Source: Paenisporosarcina macmurdoensis (GTDB lineage Bacteria > Bacillota > Bacilli > Bacillales_A > Planococcaceae). Taken from it: DNA of 49,875 bases. Below are positions 36,049 through 43,573 of the stretch, one piece after another. The notes beneath the pieces were generated by a model. That model was given only the letters and a program-made list of their open reading frames with translations, did not search any database and had not been told where the DNA came from. The translations under genes and the position numbers were made by a program. The first letter of the stretch is position 1; each line of letters opens with the position of its first letter. The DNA is taken from assembly GCF_042658845.1 (NCBI RefSeq), contig NZ_JBHSRI010000023.1:1-49875 (forward strand). The letters are read 5' to 3'.

Positions 36049-36057
36049 GAAGGAATC

Positions 36058-36084
36058 AAGCCGAGGCATTTGTCCGGCTTCTTT
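36058..36084 (+). terminator. Hairpin terminator between thioredoxin-like gene and dgkB
   Basis: AAGCCG (36058-36063) pairs with CGGCTT (36075-36080), followed by CTTTT. It would end the upstream transcript and also lie at the very 5' end of any transcript from the promoter at 36020-36048. Confidence 0.55.
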
Positions 36085-36193
36085 TCGTGGGTCTTAGAGT
36101 GCAGACTATGTGAGGCTTTTCTAGATGCAACTTTTTATTCGCGAATAAGTCCTATTAATAGTTGAAAATGTAAAGCGGGAAGGAAATGTGTGT

Positions 36194-37105
36194 ATGAAAC
36201 GTGCACGTATTATTTATAATCCTACATCAGGTCGTGAATTATTTAAAAAACACTTACCAGAAGTATTAGAGAAATTAGAGATTGCTGGATATGAAACATC
36301 GTGTCATGCAACAACTTGTGAAGGCGATGCGGTAGTGGCAGCTAAACATGCAGTTGAACGAGGTTTTGACCTTGTGATAGCGGCAGGTGGAGATGGTACG
36401 TTAAACGAAGTCGTGGCAGGAATCAGTACTTTTGAAAAACGTCCAAAAGTCGGACTTATTCCCATGGGAACGACGAATGACTTTGCCAGAGGATTGCGCA
36501 TTCCTCGCGATATTACTAAAGCGGTGAACATAATAATAGCGGATGAAACAATTCCAGTAGACGTTGGCATAGTCAACGATCGCTATTTTATTAATATCGC
36601 GGGCGGTGGGAAGTTAACAGAATTGACGTATGACGTTCCAAGTAAGTTAAAAACCGTCCTTGGTCAACTTGCGTATTACTTAAAAGGCATCGAAATGTTG
36701 CCCTCAATTCGGGCTTCTCATGTACGAATCGAGTATGATGGTGAAGTTTTCGATGGTGAGGCAATGATGTTCCTAGTCGGGTTAACCAATTCTGTAGGTG
36801 GTTTTGAAAAACTTGCGCCAGATTCAAGCATTAACGATGGAAAATTCACGTTGTTAATCTTAAAAAAATGTAATATGGCTGAATTTATTCGTTTAGCAAC
36901 ACTGGCAATTGGTGGAAACCATTTAGATGACCCACTTGTGGTGTATAAAAAAGCGAGTCACATAAAAGTAACTGCTGACGCTCATGTTCAACTAAACTTA
37001 GACGGTGAATACGGCGGCAATGCACCAGCAGTATTTGAAAATTTACATCGTCATATCGAAGTGTTTGTTCCAATGAAAGACATTCGCGAACAAGATCGTC
37101 CATAA
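36194..37105 (+). CDS. dgkB: Diacylglycerol kinase DgkB
   Basis: DgkB (303 aa) is the soluble lipid kinase that returns diacylglycerol from lipoteichoic acid synthesis to phosphatidic acid. NPTSGRE (9-15), GGDGTLNEVVAG (from residue 65) and MGTTNDFARGL are the ATP-binding and catalytic signatures. ATG 36194 follows GGGAAGGA and gives the same length as B. subtilis DgkB; a GTG 6 bp upstream is too close to the site. Monocistronic, with terminator. Confidence 0.95.
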   Translation: MKRARIIYNPTSGRELFKKHLPEVLEKLEIAGYETSCHATTCEGDAVVAAKHAVERGFDLVIAAGGDGTLNEVVAGISTFEKRPKVGLIPMGTTNDFARGLRIPRDITKAVNIIIADETIPVDVGIVNDRYFINIAGGGKLTELTYDVPSKLKTVLGQLAYYLKGIEMLPSIRASHVRIEYDGEVFDGEAMMFLVGLTNSVGGFEKLAPDSSINDGKFTLLILKKCNMAEFIRLATLAIGGNHLDDPLVVYKKASHIKVTADAHVQLNLDGEYGGNAPAVFENLHRHIEVFVPMKDIREQDRP

Positions 37106-37115
37106 ATCAATTAAT

Positions 37116-37146
37116 GATCATTACCTTTTGGGTAGTGATCTTTTTT
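37116..37146 (+). terminator. Terminator of dgkB
   Basis: GATCATTACC (37116-37125) pairs with GGTAGTGATC (37131-37140, one G-U pair), followed by six T's. Confidence 0.9.
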
Positions 37147-37172
37147 GATTTGTGCATAAAAATCAATGAAAC

Positions 37173-37245
37173 CGCCGATAGTCGACAAAGATGCGCCGAT
37201 AGACGATAGAGAACCGCCGATAGACAACAAAATACGCCGATAGCT
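37173..37245 (+). repeat. 21-bp spaced repeat array F (four units)
   Basis: CGCCGATAG cores start at 37173, 37194, 37215 and 37235 (spacing 21, 21, 20). The array begins 26 bp after the dgkB terminator T-tract. The core differs wholly from arrays A-E, but period and position are alike. Confidence 0.8.
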
Positions 37246-37303
37246 AAAGGTCCAAGAGAAAAGGGTTTGACTAATTATCTATAAATTACCTCCTGGCCAT
37301 TGC

Positions 37304-37332
37304 GAATGAAATCTTCAGAACGGAGCATTCTA
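37304..37332 (+). promoter_or_regulatory. Possible sigma-G promoter of the SASP gene
   Basis: CATTCTA (37326-37332) fits the sigma-G -10 (CATnnTA) and GAATGA lies 16 bp upstream. The gene type predicts forespore expression. The -35 match and spacing are only fair. Confidence 0.4.
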
Positions 37333-37353
37333 CACTTCAAGGAGGTGATAGAT

Positions 37354-37566
37354 ATGGCTAACAACAATTCTGGAAGTCGTAACAAACTTGAAGTTCCTGG
37401 AGCAAAACAAGCTTTAGACCAAATGAAATATGAAATTGCACAAGAATTTGGTGTTTCACTAGGAGCAGATGCTACTTCTCGCGCGAATGGTTCAGTAGGT
37501 GGAGAAATTACAAAACGTTTAGTACGACAAGCTCAACAACAAATGGGCGGTACAACAAATCGATAA
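37354..37566 (+). CDS. Alpha/beta-type small acid-soluble spore protein
   Basis: A 70-residue DNA-binding protein that coats DNA in the dormant spore and protects it from UV and heat. It closely follows B. subtilis SspA/SspB: MANNNSGSRN, VPGAKQALDQMKYEIAQEFG with the germination protease (GPR) site region, and the conserved TSRANGSVGGEITKRLV. ATG 37354 has a full AAGGAGGTGAT site; longer starts do not. It is direct evidence that the organism forms endospores. Confidence 0.96.
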   Translation: MANNNSGSRNKLEVPGAKQALDQMKYEIAQEFGVSLGADATSRANGSVGGEITKRLVRQAQQQMGGTTNR

Positions 37567-37653
37567 TTAACTTAAGTAAAAGCGCTTTGTACAGTAGTGT
37601 GTAGAAGTAGGGTGTTAATCATTCATAAATAGTGAATGTTAATTTTTAATAAT

Positions 37654-37690
37654 AAAGAGCGTTTCCTGGAAAACCGGGAAGCGCTCTTTT
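37654..37690 (+). terminator. Bidirectional terminator between SASP and GNAT genes
   Basis: A 13-bp stem (37654-37666 with 37677-37689, one G-U pair) lies between convergent genes and carries T's on the plus side. Confidence 0.8.
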
Positions 37691-37692
37691 AG

Positions 37693-38187
37693 CTATAGCA
37701 GCTTATATAAATAATATTCATTTATTGGTTCCCCATCAATCATCAACGAATGTACTTTCTCACCTTCCAATGTGAAGCCCATCTTTTTATAGAGATTAAA
37801 TGCCTTGTTATTATCTTTAATGACCGTCAATTCAAGTCGGGACAGTTTGTTTTCTTTCGCCCAATCAAATAATTGATCAAATAATTTAGTTGCGATCCCA
37901 TGTCCTTGATACAGATCAAGAACGCCTAAAACAAGATAAGCACAGTGTTGATTGCGTTGCAATTGGTTGCCGATTGCTGCAATGAACCCAACCAAATTGC
38001 TTTCAACCTCTGCGACGAAAAGGGTGGTGTTGTGTTTAGCTAAAATGGTTTCGATGGATTTTCTTTGCTGCTCAATCGTCGTTTGTCTCTCACCAGGTTC
38101 GTGTAACATAAAGTTCGACTCATCGAGTTTTTTGCTGAGAGATAAAAATTGTTCTGCATCACTTACTTCAATTGGTCTGATATTCAA
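37693..38187 (-). CDS. GNAT family N-acetyltransferase
   Basis: A 164-residue acetyltransferase of the GNAT fold. The acetyl-CoA loop is YQGHGIATKLFDQL, followed by LELTVIKDNNKAFNLYKKMG, the usual beta5-alpha4 region. The acceptor is unknown (RimJ/RimL-like proportions). The start is TTG, 7 nt after AAAGGAGG. It lies 19 bp downstream of the Nudix gene and is probably cotranscribed with it. Confidence 0.85.
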   Translation of the reverse strand: MNIRPIEVSDAEQFLSLSKKLDESNFMLHEPGERQTTIEQQRKSIETILAKHNTTLFVAEVESNLVGFIAAIGNQLQRNQHCAYLVLGVLDLYQGHGIATKLFDQLFDWAKENKLSRLELTVIKDNNKAFNLYKKMGFTLEGEKVHSLMIDGEPINEYYLYKLL

Positions 38188-38206
38188 TGGATTTCCTCCT
38201 TTACAG

Positions 38207-38632
38207 CTACATCAATTCTAATGCTTGACCTTGTTCACCTGCTAGTTGAGGCAATGTATCAATTGGTTCGAAGCGGAATTTAAACGTCAGACCGTTGTCT
38301 AGGCCGTCACTTACAACATGGTGTTCCCAGTTTAATTGTTCACCTGCATAATTCAAGTGGAAGAAATTTCGTTCATAGGCCGTATCTTTTCCATTTGGAT
38401 AGTAATTATATTTATGAACTTTTCCGATAAATGAAAGAGCATTTCGGGAGATGCCAGTTTCTTCGGCAATTTCTCGGTATAGGGCATCTATCAACATTTC
38501 ATCTTCTTCAATGGTGCCAGCGGGAACCTGTAAGCCAGCCTCAGGATGGTCTTTGTGTTCAAAAACGAGCAATTCTAAATTAGGTTCTTGTCCTTTGGTA
38601 ATATAAGCAAGAACTTTCCTTTTTGTTTTCAT
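38207..38632 (-). CDS. Nudix hydrolase
   Basis: A 141-residue pyrophosphohydrolase with a perfect Nudix box at residues 39-61: G..E then REIAEETGI. The substrate is unknown. ATG 38632 follows AGAGGTGA; the frame stays open upstream to 38695 but with no ribosome site. Forms a minus-strand pair with the acetyltransferase, divergent from the cytochrome bd genes. Confidence 0.88.
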   Translation of the reverse strand: MKTKRKVLAYITKGQEPNLELLVFEHKDHPEAGLQVPAGTIEEDEMLIDALYREIAEETGISRNALSFIGKVHKYNYYPNGKDTAYERNFFHLNYAGEQLNWEHHVVSDGLDNGLTFKFRFEPIDTLPQLAGEQGQALELM

Positions 38633-38809
38633 ATCATTCACCTCTAATATTTTAGTATGATTAAATAGGATACAAAATAATCCGAACTTTCGCAATATTT
38701 ATTTTTGATGATAGTCACATATCCTTCACAAGTGCGTGACAAAATGGATACATCCCGTTATTTTAAAGGAGTTCTAATAGGGTATTATAAGAACTAGGAA
38801 GGTGATGTC

Positions 38810-38905
38810 ATGTATAAGAATCAAGAGAGAAAATTAATGTGGGTTGTATTTATTGTGGCAGCCATTATGACGTTGTCGATATTAGGTCGTATTTTCGGAA
38901 GTTAA
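38810..38905 (+). CDS. 31-residue single-span membrane peptide before cydA
   Basis: ATG 38810 has GGAAGGTGATG just upstream and opens a 31-codon frame ending 15 bp before cydA. The peptide starts MYKNQERKLM, continues with one hydrophobic span (WVVFIVAAIMTLSILG, residues 11-26) and ends RIFGS. Size, topology and operon position resemble small cytochrome oxidase subunits or assembly peptides, but I do not recognise a family. It is distinct from CydS, which is encoded after cydB. Confidence 0.6.
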   Translation: MYKNQERKLMWVVFIVAAIMTLSILGRIFGS

Positions 38906-38920
38906 TAGGAGGGAAACTGA

Positions 38921-40267
38921 ATGGGGAATGAAGAGGCAGTATTCTTTAGTCGCATTTTAACAGAATTGACCCTATCGTTTCATATTATTTATGCTACGAT
39001 CGGCGTCGGTATTCCACTGATGATTATGATTGCGCAGTGGGTTGGAATTAAGAAAAATGATGAACACTATATTTTACTCGCGAGACGTTGGGCACGTGGT
39101 TTCGTTATCACTGTTGCTGTCGGTGTTGTAACAGGGACAGCCATTGGTCTCCAACTGTCTTTATTGTGGCCAAACTTTATGGAATTAGCAGGTAATGTCA
39201 TTGCCTTACCGTTATTTATGGAAACGTTCGCGTTTTTCTTTGAAGCTATTTTCTTAGGGATATATTTATACACATGGGATCGTTTTGAAGATCAGAAGAA
39301 GCATTTATTAATACTTATACCAGTTGCCATTGGGGCATCTTTTTCAGCCGTATTTATTACCATCGTAAATGCCTTTATGAATGCACCACAAGGGTTTGAT
39401 TTAGTAAACGGGGAGTTAATCAACATTAACCCGTTGCTTGCTATGTTTAACCCAGCCATGCCGACAAAAGTAGCGCATGTTGTGGCAACGGCTTACATGA
39501 CTTCAGCTTTCGTGTTAGCGTCAATTGCTGCTTTCCGTTTATTAAAAGGCTCAAATCATGTCTATCATAAAAAGGCTTTATTCTTAACGTTAAAACTCGG
39601 CTTAATCTTCTCCATTGCGACAGCTATTATTGGAGACTTTTCTGGAAAGTATTTAGCAGAATACCAACCTGAAAAGTTAGCTGCTGCTGAATGGCATTTT
39701 GAAACAGAAGAAAATGCTTCGTTGGTTATGTATGGTATTTTGGACGACGGTGAAGTGAAGTATGCCATTAAGATTCCATATGCACTTAGTATATTGGCAC
39801 ATGGCAATCCCTTTGCAGAAGTTCAGGGCTTAGATCAATTCCCTGAAGATGAAGTACCACCACTTTATATTCACTACTTGTTTGATTTGATGGTGACGAT
39901 TGGTATGTCTCTAACGGCGATATCCGCTTTATATGTCTTTGCTACTTGGAGAAGATGGTCATTCGTTCAGACTAAATGGTTCCGCTGGATACTGGTTGCA
40001 GGTGGACCGCTAGCAATGATTGCAATCGAAGCAGGCTGGTGGTTTGCAGAAGTGGGCCGTCAACCGTGGGTGCTGCGAGGTATCATGCGTACAGAAGACG
40101 CGGCAACTACAAGTGGTCAAGTGGATATAATGCTCGCATTATTCGCAGGTCTTTACTTAATTCTTGGAGTCGGAAGCGTTGTCGTTCTTAGACGCATGTT
40201 TAAAAAGAATCCAGTCGAGCAAGAAATTGAAGACCGACGTAAAGAACAGGGTGGTGACATCACATGA
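38921..40267 (+). CDS. cydA: Cytochrome bd-type quinol oxidase subunit I
   Basis: A 448-residue membrane subunit that binds the hemes and oxidises quinol, reducing O2 to water. It is of the short Q-loop type known from Geobacillus and B. subtilis YthA, and its length equals that of the Geobacillus thermodenitrificans subunit. His21 (LSFHIIYAT), His186 (TKVAHVVA) and Met324 (FDLMVTIG) correspond to heme ligands. E101 and E108 are in the MFMETFAFFFEA-like segment, and GRQPW is conserved. The stop overlaps cydB by ATGA. Confidence 0.95.
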   Translation: MGNEEAVFFSRILTELTLSFHIIYATIGVGIPLMIMIAQWVGIKKNDEHYILLARRWARGFVITVAVGVVTGTAIGLQLSLLWPNFMELAGNVIALPLFMETFAFFFEAIFLGIYLYTWDRFEDQKKHLLILIPVAIGASFSAVFITIVNAFMNAPQGFDLVNGELININPLLAMFNPAMPTKVAHVVATAYMTSAFVLASIAAFRLLKGSNHVYHKKALFLTLKLGLIFSIATAIIGDFSGKYLAEYQPEKLAAAEWHFETEENASLVMYGILDDGEVKYAIKIPYALSILAHGNPFAEVQGLDQFPEDEVPPLYIHYLFDLMVTIGMSLTAISALYVFATWRRWSFVQTKWFRWILVAGGPLAMIAIEAGWWFAEVGRQPWVLRGIMRTEDAATTSGQVDIMLALFAGLYLILGVGSVVVLRRMFKKNPVEQEIEDRRKEQGGDIT

Positions 40268-41289
40268 CACTCGAAATAATCGGAATTTCCGTCTTATGGA
40301 TGTTTTTATTCGGTTACGTAATCGTCGCATCAATCGACTTTGGTGCAGGATTTTTCAACGCGTACAACACATTAACAAGACGAGAACATATTTTAACCAA
40401 TATTATAGAGCGCTATTTATCACCGGTGTGGGAAGTAACGAATGTATTTCTCGTGTTCTTCTTCGTTGGCATCATCGGGTTCTTCCCGAAAACTGCCTTT
40501 TATTACGGAACAACATTATTAGTACCCGTAAGTATTGCAATCGTCTTGCTGGCGATTCGAGGTTCTTATTACGCATTTGCCATGTATGGATCTTACGGAC
40601 ACAAAGGCTATACGTTCATGTATGGGATATCAGGATTGTTCATCCCAGCATCACTTTCCGTCGTATTGACGATTTCTGAAGGTGGATTTATTTCCATGAT
40701 TAATGACAATCCTGTGTTAGATTACTGGGCCTTATTTACGAGTCCTTTAACGTGGAGCATTGTCGTCTTAAGTATTACCGCATTACTGTATATTTCCGCC
40801 GTATTCTTAACATGGTATGCCAATAAAGCGGGGGATTCATCAGCGACTGAACTACTCCGGAAGTATGCACTGATCTGGGCTGTGCCCACGATGATCACCG
40901 CAGGAGGCATCATTTTCGAATTACGTAGTCATAACCCTGAACACTATGCTCGCATTCTTGATTTATGGTACGTATTCGGACTGTCATTCTTGTTATTTGC
41001 CGGTACTGTTTGGCTCATTTGGAAACGCAAAAACTATGGCTTAGCATTTGGTTTATTAGTCGGTCAGTTTGCGTTAGCATTCTTCGGTTATGGGGTTTCA
41101 CATGCCCCTTACCTGTTATATCCGTATTTAACGATTTACGATAGCTTCACAAACGAAGCAATGGCGATTGCATTGATTGTTGCGTTTATTGCCGGTTTAG
41201 GATTATTGCTTCCTTCGTTGTATTTATTGCTGAGACTATTCCTGTTCAATAAAGACTATGTACGTGGAGACAAGGATTATCATGCCTAA
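40264..41289 (+). CDS. cydB: Cytochrome bd-type quinol oxidase subunit II
   Basis: A 341-residue membrane protein with about nine helices that pairs with CydA. The N-terminal FGYVIVASIDFGAGFFNAYN is the conserved CydB start, and the protein is typical of the YthB/Geobacillus type. It is translationally coupled to cydA and followed by cydS after 14 bp. Confidence 0.94.
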   Translation: MTLEIIGISVLWMFLFGYVIVASIDFGAGFFNAYNTLTRREHILTNIIERYLSPVWEVTNVFLVFFFVGIIGFFPKTAFYYGTTLLVPVSIAIVLLAIRGSYYAFAMYGSYGHKGYTFMYGISGLFIPASLSVVLTISEGGFISMINDNPVLDYWALFTSPLTWSIVVLSITALLYISAVFLTWYANKAGDSSATELLRKYALIWAVPTMITAGGIIFELRSHNPEHYARILDLWYVFGLSFLLFAGTVWLIWKRKNYGLAFGLLVGQFALAFFGYGVSHAPYLLYPYLTIYDSFTNEAMAIALIVAFIAGLGLLLPSLYLLLRLFLFNKDYVRGDKDYHA

Positions 41290-41303
41290 AGGAGGCCAAT
41301 CAC

Positions 41304-41411
41304 ATGACTAATTTCTTAATTTTTTACGCACCATTTATCGTGTTAATTGGTGCAATTATTACAGCATTTTGGTTCGCTCCAAAAGACGGACCGGTACGAG
41401 AAGAAGAATAA
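41304..41411 (+). CDS. cydS: Cytochrome bd small subunit CydS
   Basis: A 35-residue single-span peptide with start MTNFLIFYAPFIVLIGAI. It has the form of the Geobacillus thermodenitrificans CydS subunit (33 residues, TFLIMYAP-like start, one helix), which packs against CydA. The full AAAGGAGG site 9 bp upstream and the place right after cydB support it. A terminator follows at once. Confidence 0.88.
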   Translation: MTNFLIFYAPFIVLIGAIITAFWFAPKDGPVREEE

Positions 41412-41414
41412 GTC

Positions 41415-41453
41415 AAAACGCTTGGATAAGATTCATTATCCAAGCGTTTTTTT
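41415..41453 (+). terminator. Terminator of the cyd operon
   Basis: AAAACGCTTGGATA (41415-41428) pairs perfectly with TATCCAAGCGTTTT (41437-41450), followed by T's. Confidence 0.95.
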
Positions 41454-41503
41454 AGATATAAGAAATTATAGAGCTACAGCTTCGAACTTGGAGATTTGTG
41501 CGT

Positions 41504-41524
41504 GGTTATTGGTTATTGGTTATT
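41504..41524 (+). repeat. Three tandem GGTTATT heptamers
   Basis: GGTTATT is repeated three times perfectly (41504-41524), then runs straight into the first TTTCCG core of the array that follows. The block is 21 bp long, the same as the array period. Confidence 0.8.
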
Positions 41525-41526
41525 GG

Positions 41527-41652
41527 TTTCCGCCCGACTAAGTAACGTTTCAGACCAACAAATATAGTTTTCCGCCCAACTGAGTAACGTTTCCGACCAA
41601 CTAATATGCTTTTCCGCCCAACTATGAAACGTTTCCGATCATTCGCTTGGAG
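41527..41652 (+). repeat. 21-bp spaced repeat array G (six units)
   Basis: Units start at 41527, 41548, 41569, 41590, 41611 and 41632, exactly 21 bp apart. The core is TTTCCGCCCAACT or TTTCCGACCAACT. It lies downstream of the cyd terminator. The same core occurs inverted in array H. Confidence 0.88.
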
Positions 41653-41778
41653 AAGGACACCATTCCTCTCGAGAAATACACCAGTTCCTATTGCCAGAGT
41701 TTGATCAGACATTTCTGGATGGAGTCGAGCTAAAAGGGGCGTTTCTGATATCCTTATTTAATCAATATGCGTATCTAG

Positions 41779-41808
41779 TTGACAAAATGGTGGAGGTTAT
41801 AATATATT
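41779..41808 (+). promoter_or_regulatory. Promoter of the manganese riboswitch operon
   Basis: TTGACA (41779-41784) and TATATT (41803-41808) are 18 bp apart; a TATAAT also lies at 41798. The aptamer starts shortly after. Confidence 0.7.
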
Positions 41809-41819
41809 AGTAGTAATTA

Positions 41820-41946
41820 GTTGAATCGTAACTCCTAAAGGGGAGTAGCTTTTACAGCAAAGTCGTCATTACGGAGTTTTCATACTCCCGGCTTTGTTGG
41901 CAACGACTTCGTTGTTAGCAAGACCTTTACCAATTGGTAGAGGTCT
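41820..41946 (+). promoter_or_regulatory. yybP-ykoY manganese riboswitch
   Basis: The sequence carries the class hallmarks: TAAAGGGGAGTAGC (41836-41849), GCAAAGTCGTCATTACGG, CCCGGCTTTGTTGGCAACGA and TTAGCAAGACCTTTACC. These closely follow the B. subtilis yybP and ykoY leaders, which bind Mn2+ between the two conserved loops and turn on export genes. The TerC-family gene downstream is a known partner of this riboswitch. Confidence 0.95.
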
Positions 41947-41992
41947 TTTATTTTTTCAAAAACCTTTGCCGTTTCTGGTAAAGGTTTTTTTC
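41921..41992 (+). terminator. Expression platform of the Mn riboswitch
   Basis: Two hairpins overlap in possible pairing: AGACCTTTACC (41921-41931) with GGTAGAGGTCT (41936-41946), and AAAACCTTTGCC (41959-41970) with GGTAAAGGTTTT (41977-41988) plus T-tract. ACCTTTACC can also pair with GGTAAAGGT, so the two states are mutually exclusive. Confidence 0.8.
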
Positions 41993-42062
41993 TATTTATA
42001 GACCGGAAACGTACCAAATTGAATGGGAGCACCTCAGCTGAATAATAAACAGGAGGATGTAT

Positions 42063-42458
42063 ATGATACTGAGGAAGTACATGGCACTTTTAGGGATAGG
42101 TTCTGCAAAAATTGATTTGATTCTTGAGAAAGATACGTATGCATGGGGAGAACAAGTAAAAGGTGTATTTGTAGTCAAGGGTGGACTTATTGAACAGCAG
42201 TTGAAAAGAATCGAATGTGATTTGGTCATGTCTCATACTGAAAATCAAAAAGCAGATGAACAAGTCGTCGATTCCATCACCATTTACACGACAAAGAATA
42301 TCGAATCTAATGCTGAAAATCACATCCCTTTTATATTTAGACTTCCGCAGTCGATCCATTCAGACAGTTTAGGATCATATCGATTCAAGTCACGCCTGGC
42401 TTTCAAAGAAGGAGTAGAAAGCTTGGATCATGATGTTATAAAGATTTTACAAACATAA
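42063..42458 (+). CDS. Half-length Spo0M-like arrestin-fold protein
   Basis: The 131-residue product matches the N-terminal half of Spo0M, a sporulation-control protein with an arrestin-like fold: LGIGSAKIDLILEKDTYAWG at the start, then GVFVVKGG and IPFIFRLPQS. Full Spo0M is about 258 residues; the second domain is absent here and the frame ends with its own stop. ATG 42063 is 6 nt after AGGAGG; ATG 42057 is too close. It is the first gene after the Mn riboswitch and precedes the TerC gene by 65 bp. Confidence 0.75.
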   Translation: MILRKYMALLGIGSAKIDLILEKDTYAWGEQVKGVFVVKGGLIEQQLKRIECDLVMSHTENQKADEQVVDSITIYTTKNIESNAENHIPFIFRLPQSIHSDSLGSYRFKSRLAFKEGVESLDHDVIKILQT

Positions 42459-42523
42459 CCATAGAATTTTGAAAACAACAAAGTCACCGACAAATATCTG
42501 GAATTTGAAAGGATGAAAATAAT

Positions 42524-43306
42524 ATGGATGTAGCAATATTATTAGAATACGGATGGGTTTTACTATTATTAATTGGTCTTGAGGGCCTACTGGCAGCAGA
42601 TAATGCACTTGTATTAGCAATTATGGTCAAGCATCTCCCTGAAGAGGAGAGAAGAAGGGCATTGTTCTATGGGCTGGCTGGGGCTTTCGTGTTCCGTTTT
42701 GCGTCACTGTTCATCATTTCTTTCTTAGTCGACGTGTGGCAAGTTCAGGCAATCGGTGCACTCTACCTACTATTTATTGCCATTAATCATATCGTGAGGA
42801 AATTGTACTTTAGTAATAAAGGGCAACAAACTAAAGATAAGAATAAGAAAAAATCTGGTTTCTGGGGAACCGTTTTCAAAGTGGAACTGGCAGATATCGC
42901 TTTTGCAGTTGACTCGATTTTAGCTGCAGTCGCTATGGCAATGACGCTTCCAAATACCAATCTCCCTGCAATCGGCGGTATGGATGGAGGAAAGTTCCTC
43001 GTCATTTTTGCCGGAGGATTAATCGGTTTGATAATCATGCGTTTCGCAGCAAACTACTTTGTGAAATTGCTACATTCGAAGCCAGGTCTAGAAATTGCAG
43101 CCTTTGCAATTGTCGGCTGGGTAGGTGTAAAACTGGCTGTCTTAACTTTAGGGCATCCAGACGTGGGCGTGATCTCATATGAATTTGCACATTCTACTGA
43201 GTGGAAGCTCATTTTCTATGGTGTGTTACTAGGGATTGCAGCAGCTGGGTGGTTCTTGACTAAGAATAAGAGTGAAGAACAGACCATAGAGAACAATACT
43301 TTATAG
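42524..43306 (+). CDS. TerC-family membrane protein, probable Mn2+ exporter
   Basis: A 260-residue membrane protein of the TerC family (B. subtilis YceF/YkoY type), with about seven helices. The acidic metal-binding motifs are EGLLAADNALVLAIMV in the first helix region and ELADIAFAVDSILAAVAM in the middle. Members linked to yybP-ykoY riboswitches help export manganese or load it onto secreted proteins. It lies in the riboswitch operon and ends at a strong terminator. Confidence 0.9.
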   Translation: MDVAILLEYGWVLLLLIGLEGLLAADNALVLAIMVKHLPEEERRRALFYGLAGAFVFRFASLFIISFLVDVWQVQAIGALYLLFIAINHIVRKLYFSNKGQQTKDKNKKKSGFWGTVFKVELADIAFAVDSILAAVAMAMTLPNTNLPAIGGMDGGKFLVIFAGGLIGLIIMRFAANYFVKLLHSKPGLEIAAFAIVGWVGVKLAVLTLGHPDVGVISYEFAHSTEWKLIFYGVLLGIAAAGWFLTKNKSEEQTIENNTL

Positions 43307-43312
43307 TTTAAG

Positions 43313-43347
43313 AAATGGACTCATTAATTTGAGTCCATTTTTTTAAA
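43313..43347 (+). terminator. Terminator of the TerC gene
   Basis: AAATGGACTCA (43313-43323) pairs perfectly with TGAGTCCATTT (43330-43340), followed by T's. Confidence 0.92.
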
Positions 43348-43573
43348 TAATATAATTTTTTTACAACAATAATATGATATTATAGTAAATAAATAGCCCA
43401 TAATTTGGTTTTTCTGTTTATTAACTAGAAATAATGAACGGAATAGTATCCATTGTTTCACTTATCGAGTGGTATAAAAATAAACACTAAAAAATAACTA
43501 TAATAAATTCTCAATACTCTACTTGTAGATTTCTAGTGAAATTGAGGATATATAGAAGCGAAGGAATGATTAA

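Noticed and set aside
38700..38760. Rex operator upstream of the cyd genes
   Set aside because: TTCACAA and GTGACAAA occur close together, but not in the inverted order of the Rex consensus (TTGTGA..TCACAA). I cannot support a site.
40164..40679. 171-residue frame overlapping cydA and cydB
   Set aside because: It is out of frame with both cyd genes, is rich in Arg and Asn, and has no ribosome site.
41347..41541. 64-residue frame overlapping cydS and its terminator
   Set aside because: It runs through the cydS terminator hairpin and the heptamer repeat; CydS in the other frame has the ribosome site and the homology.
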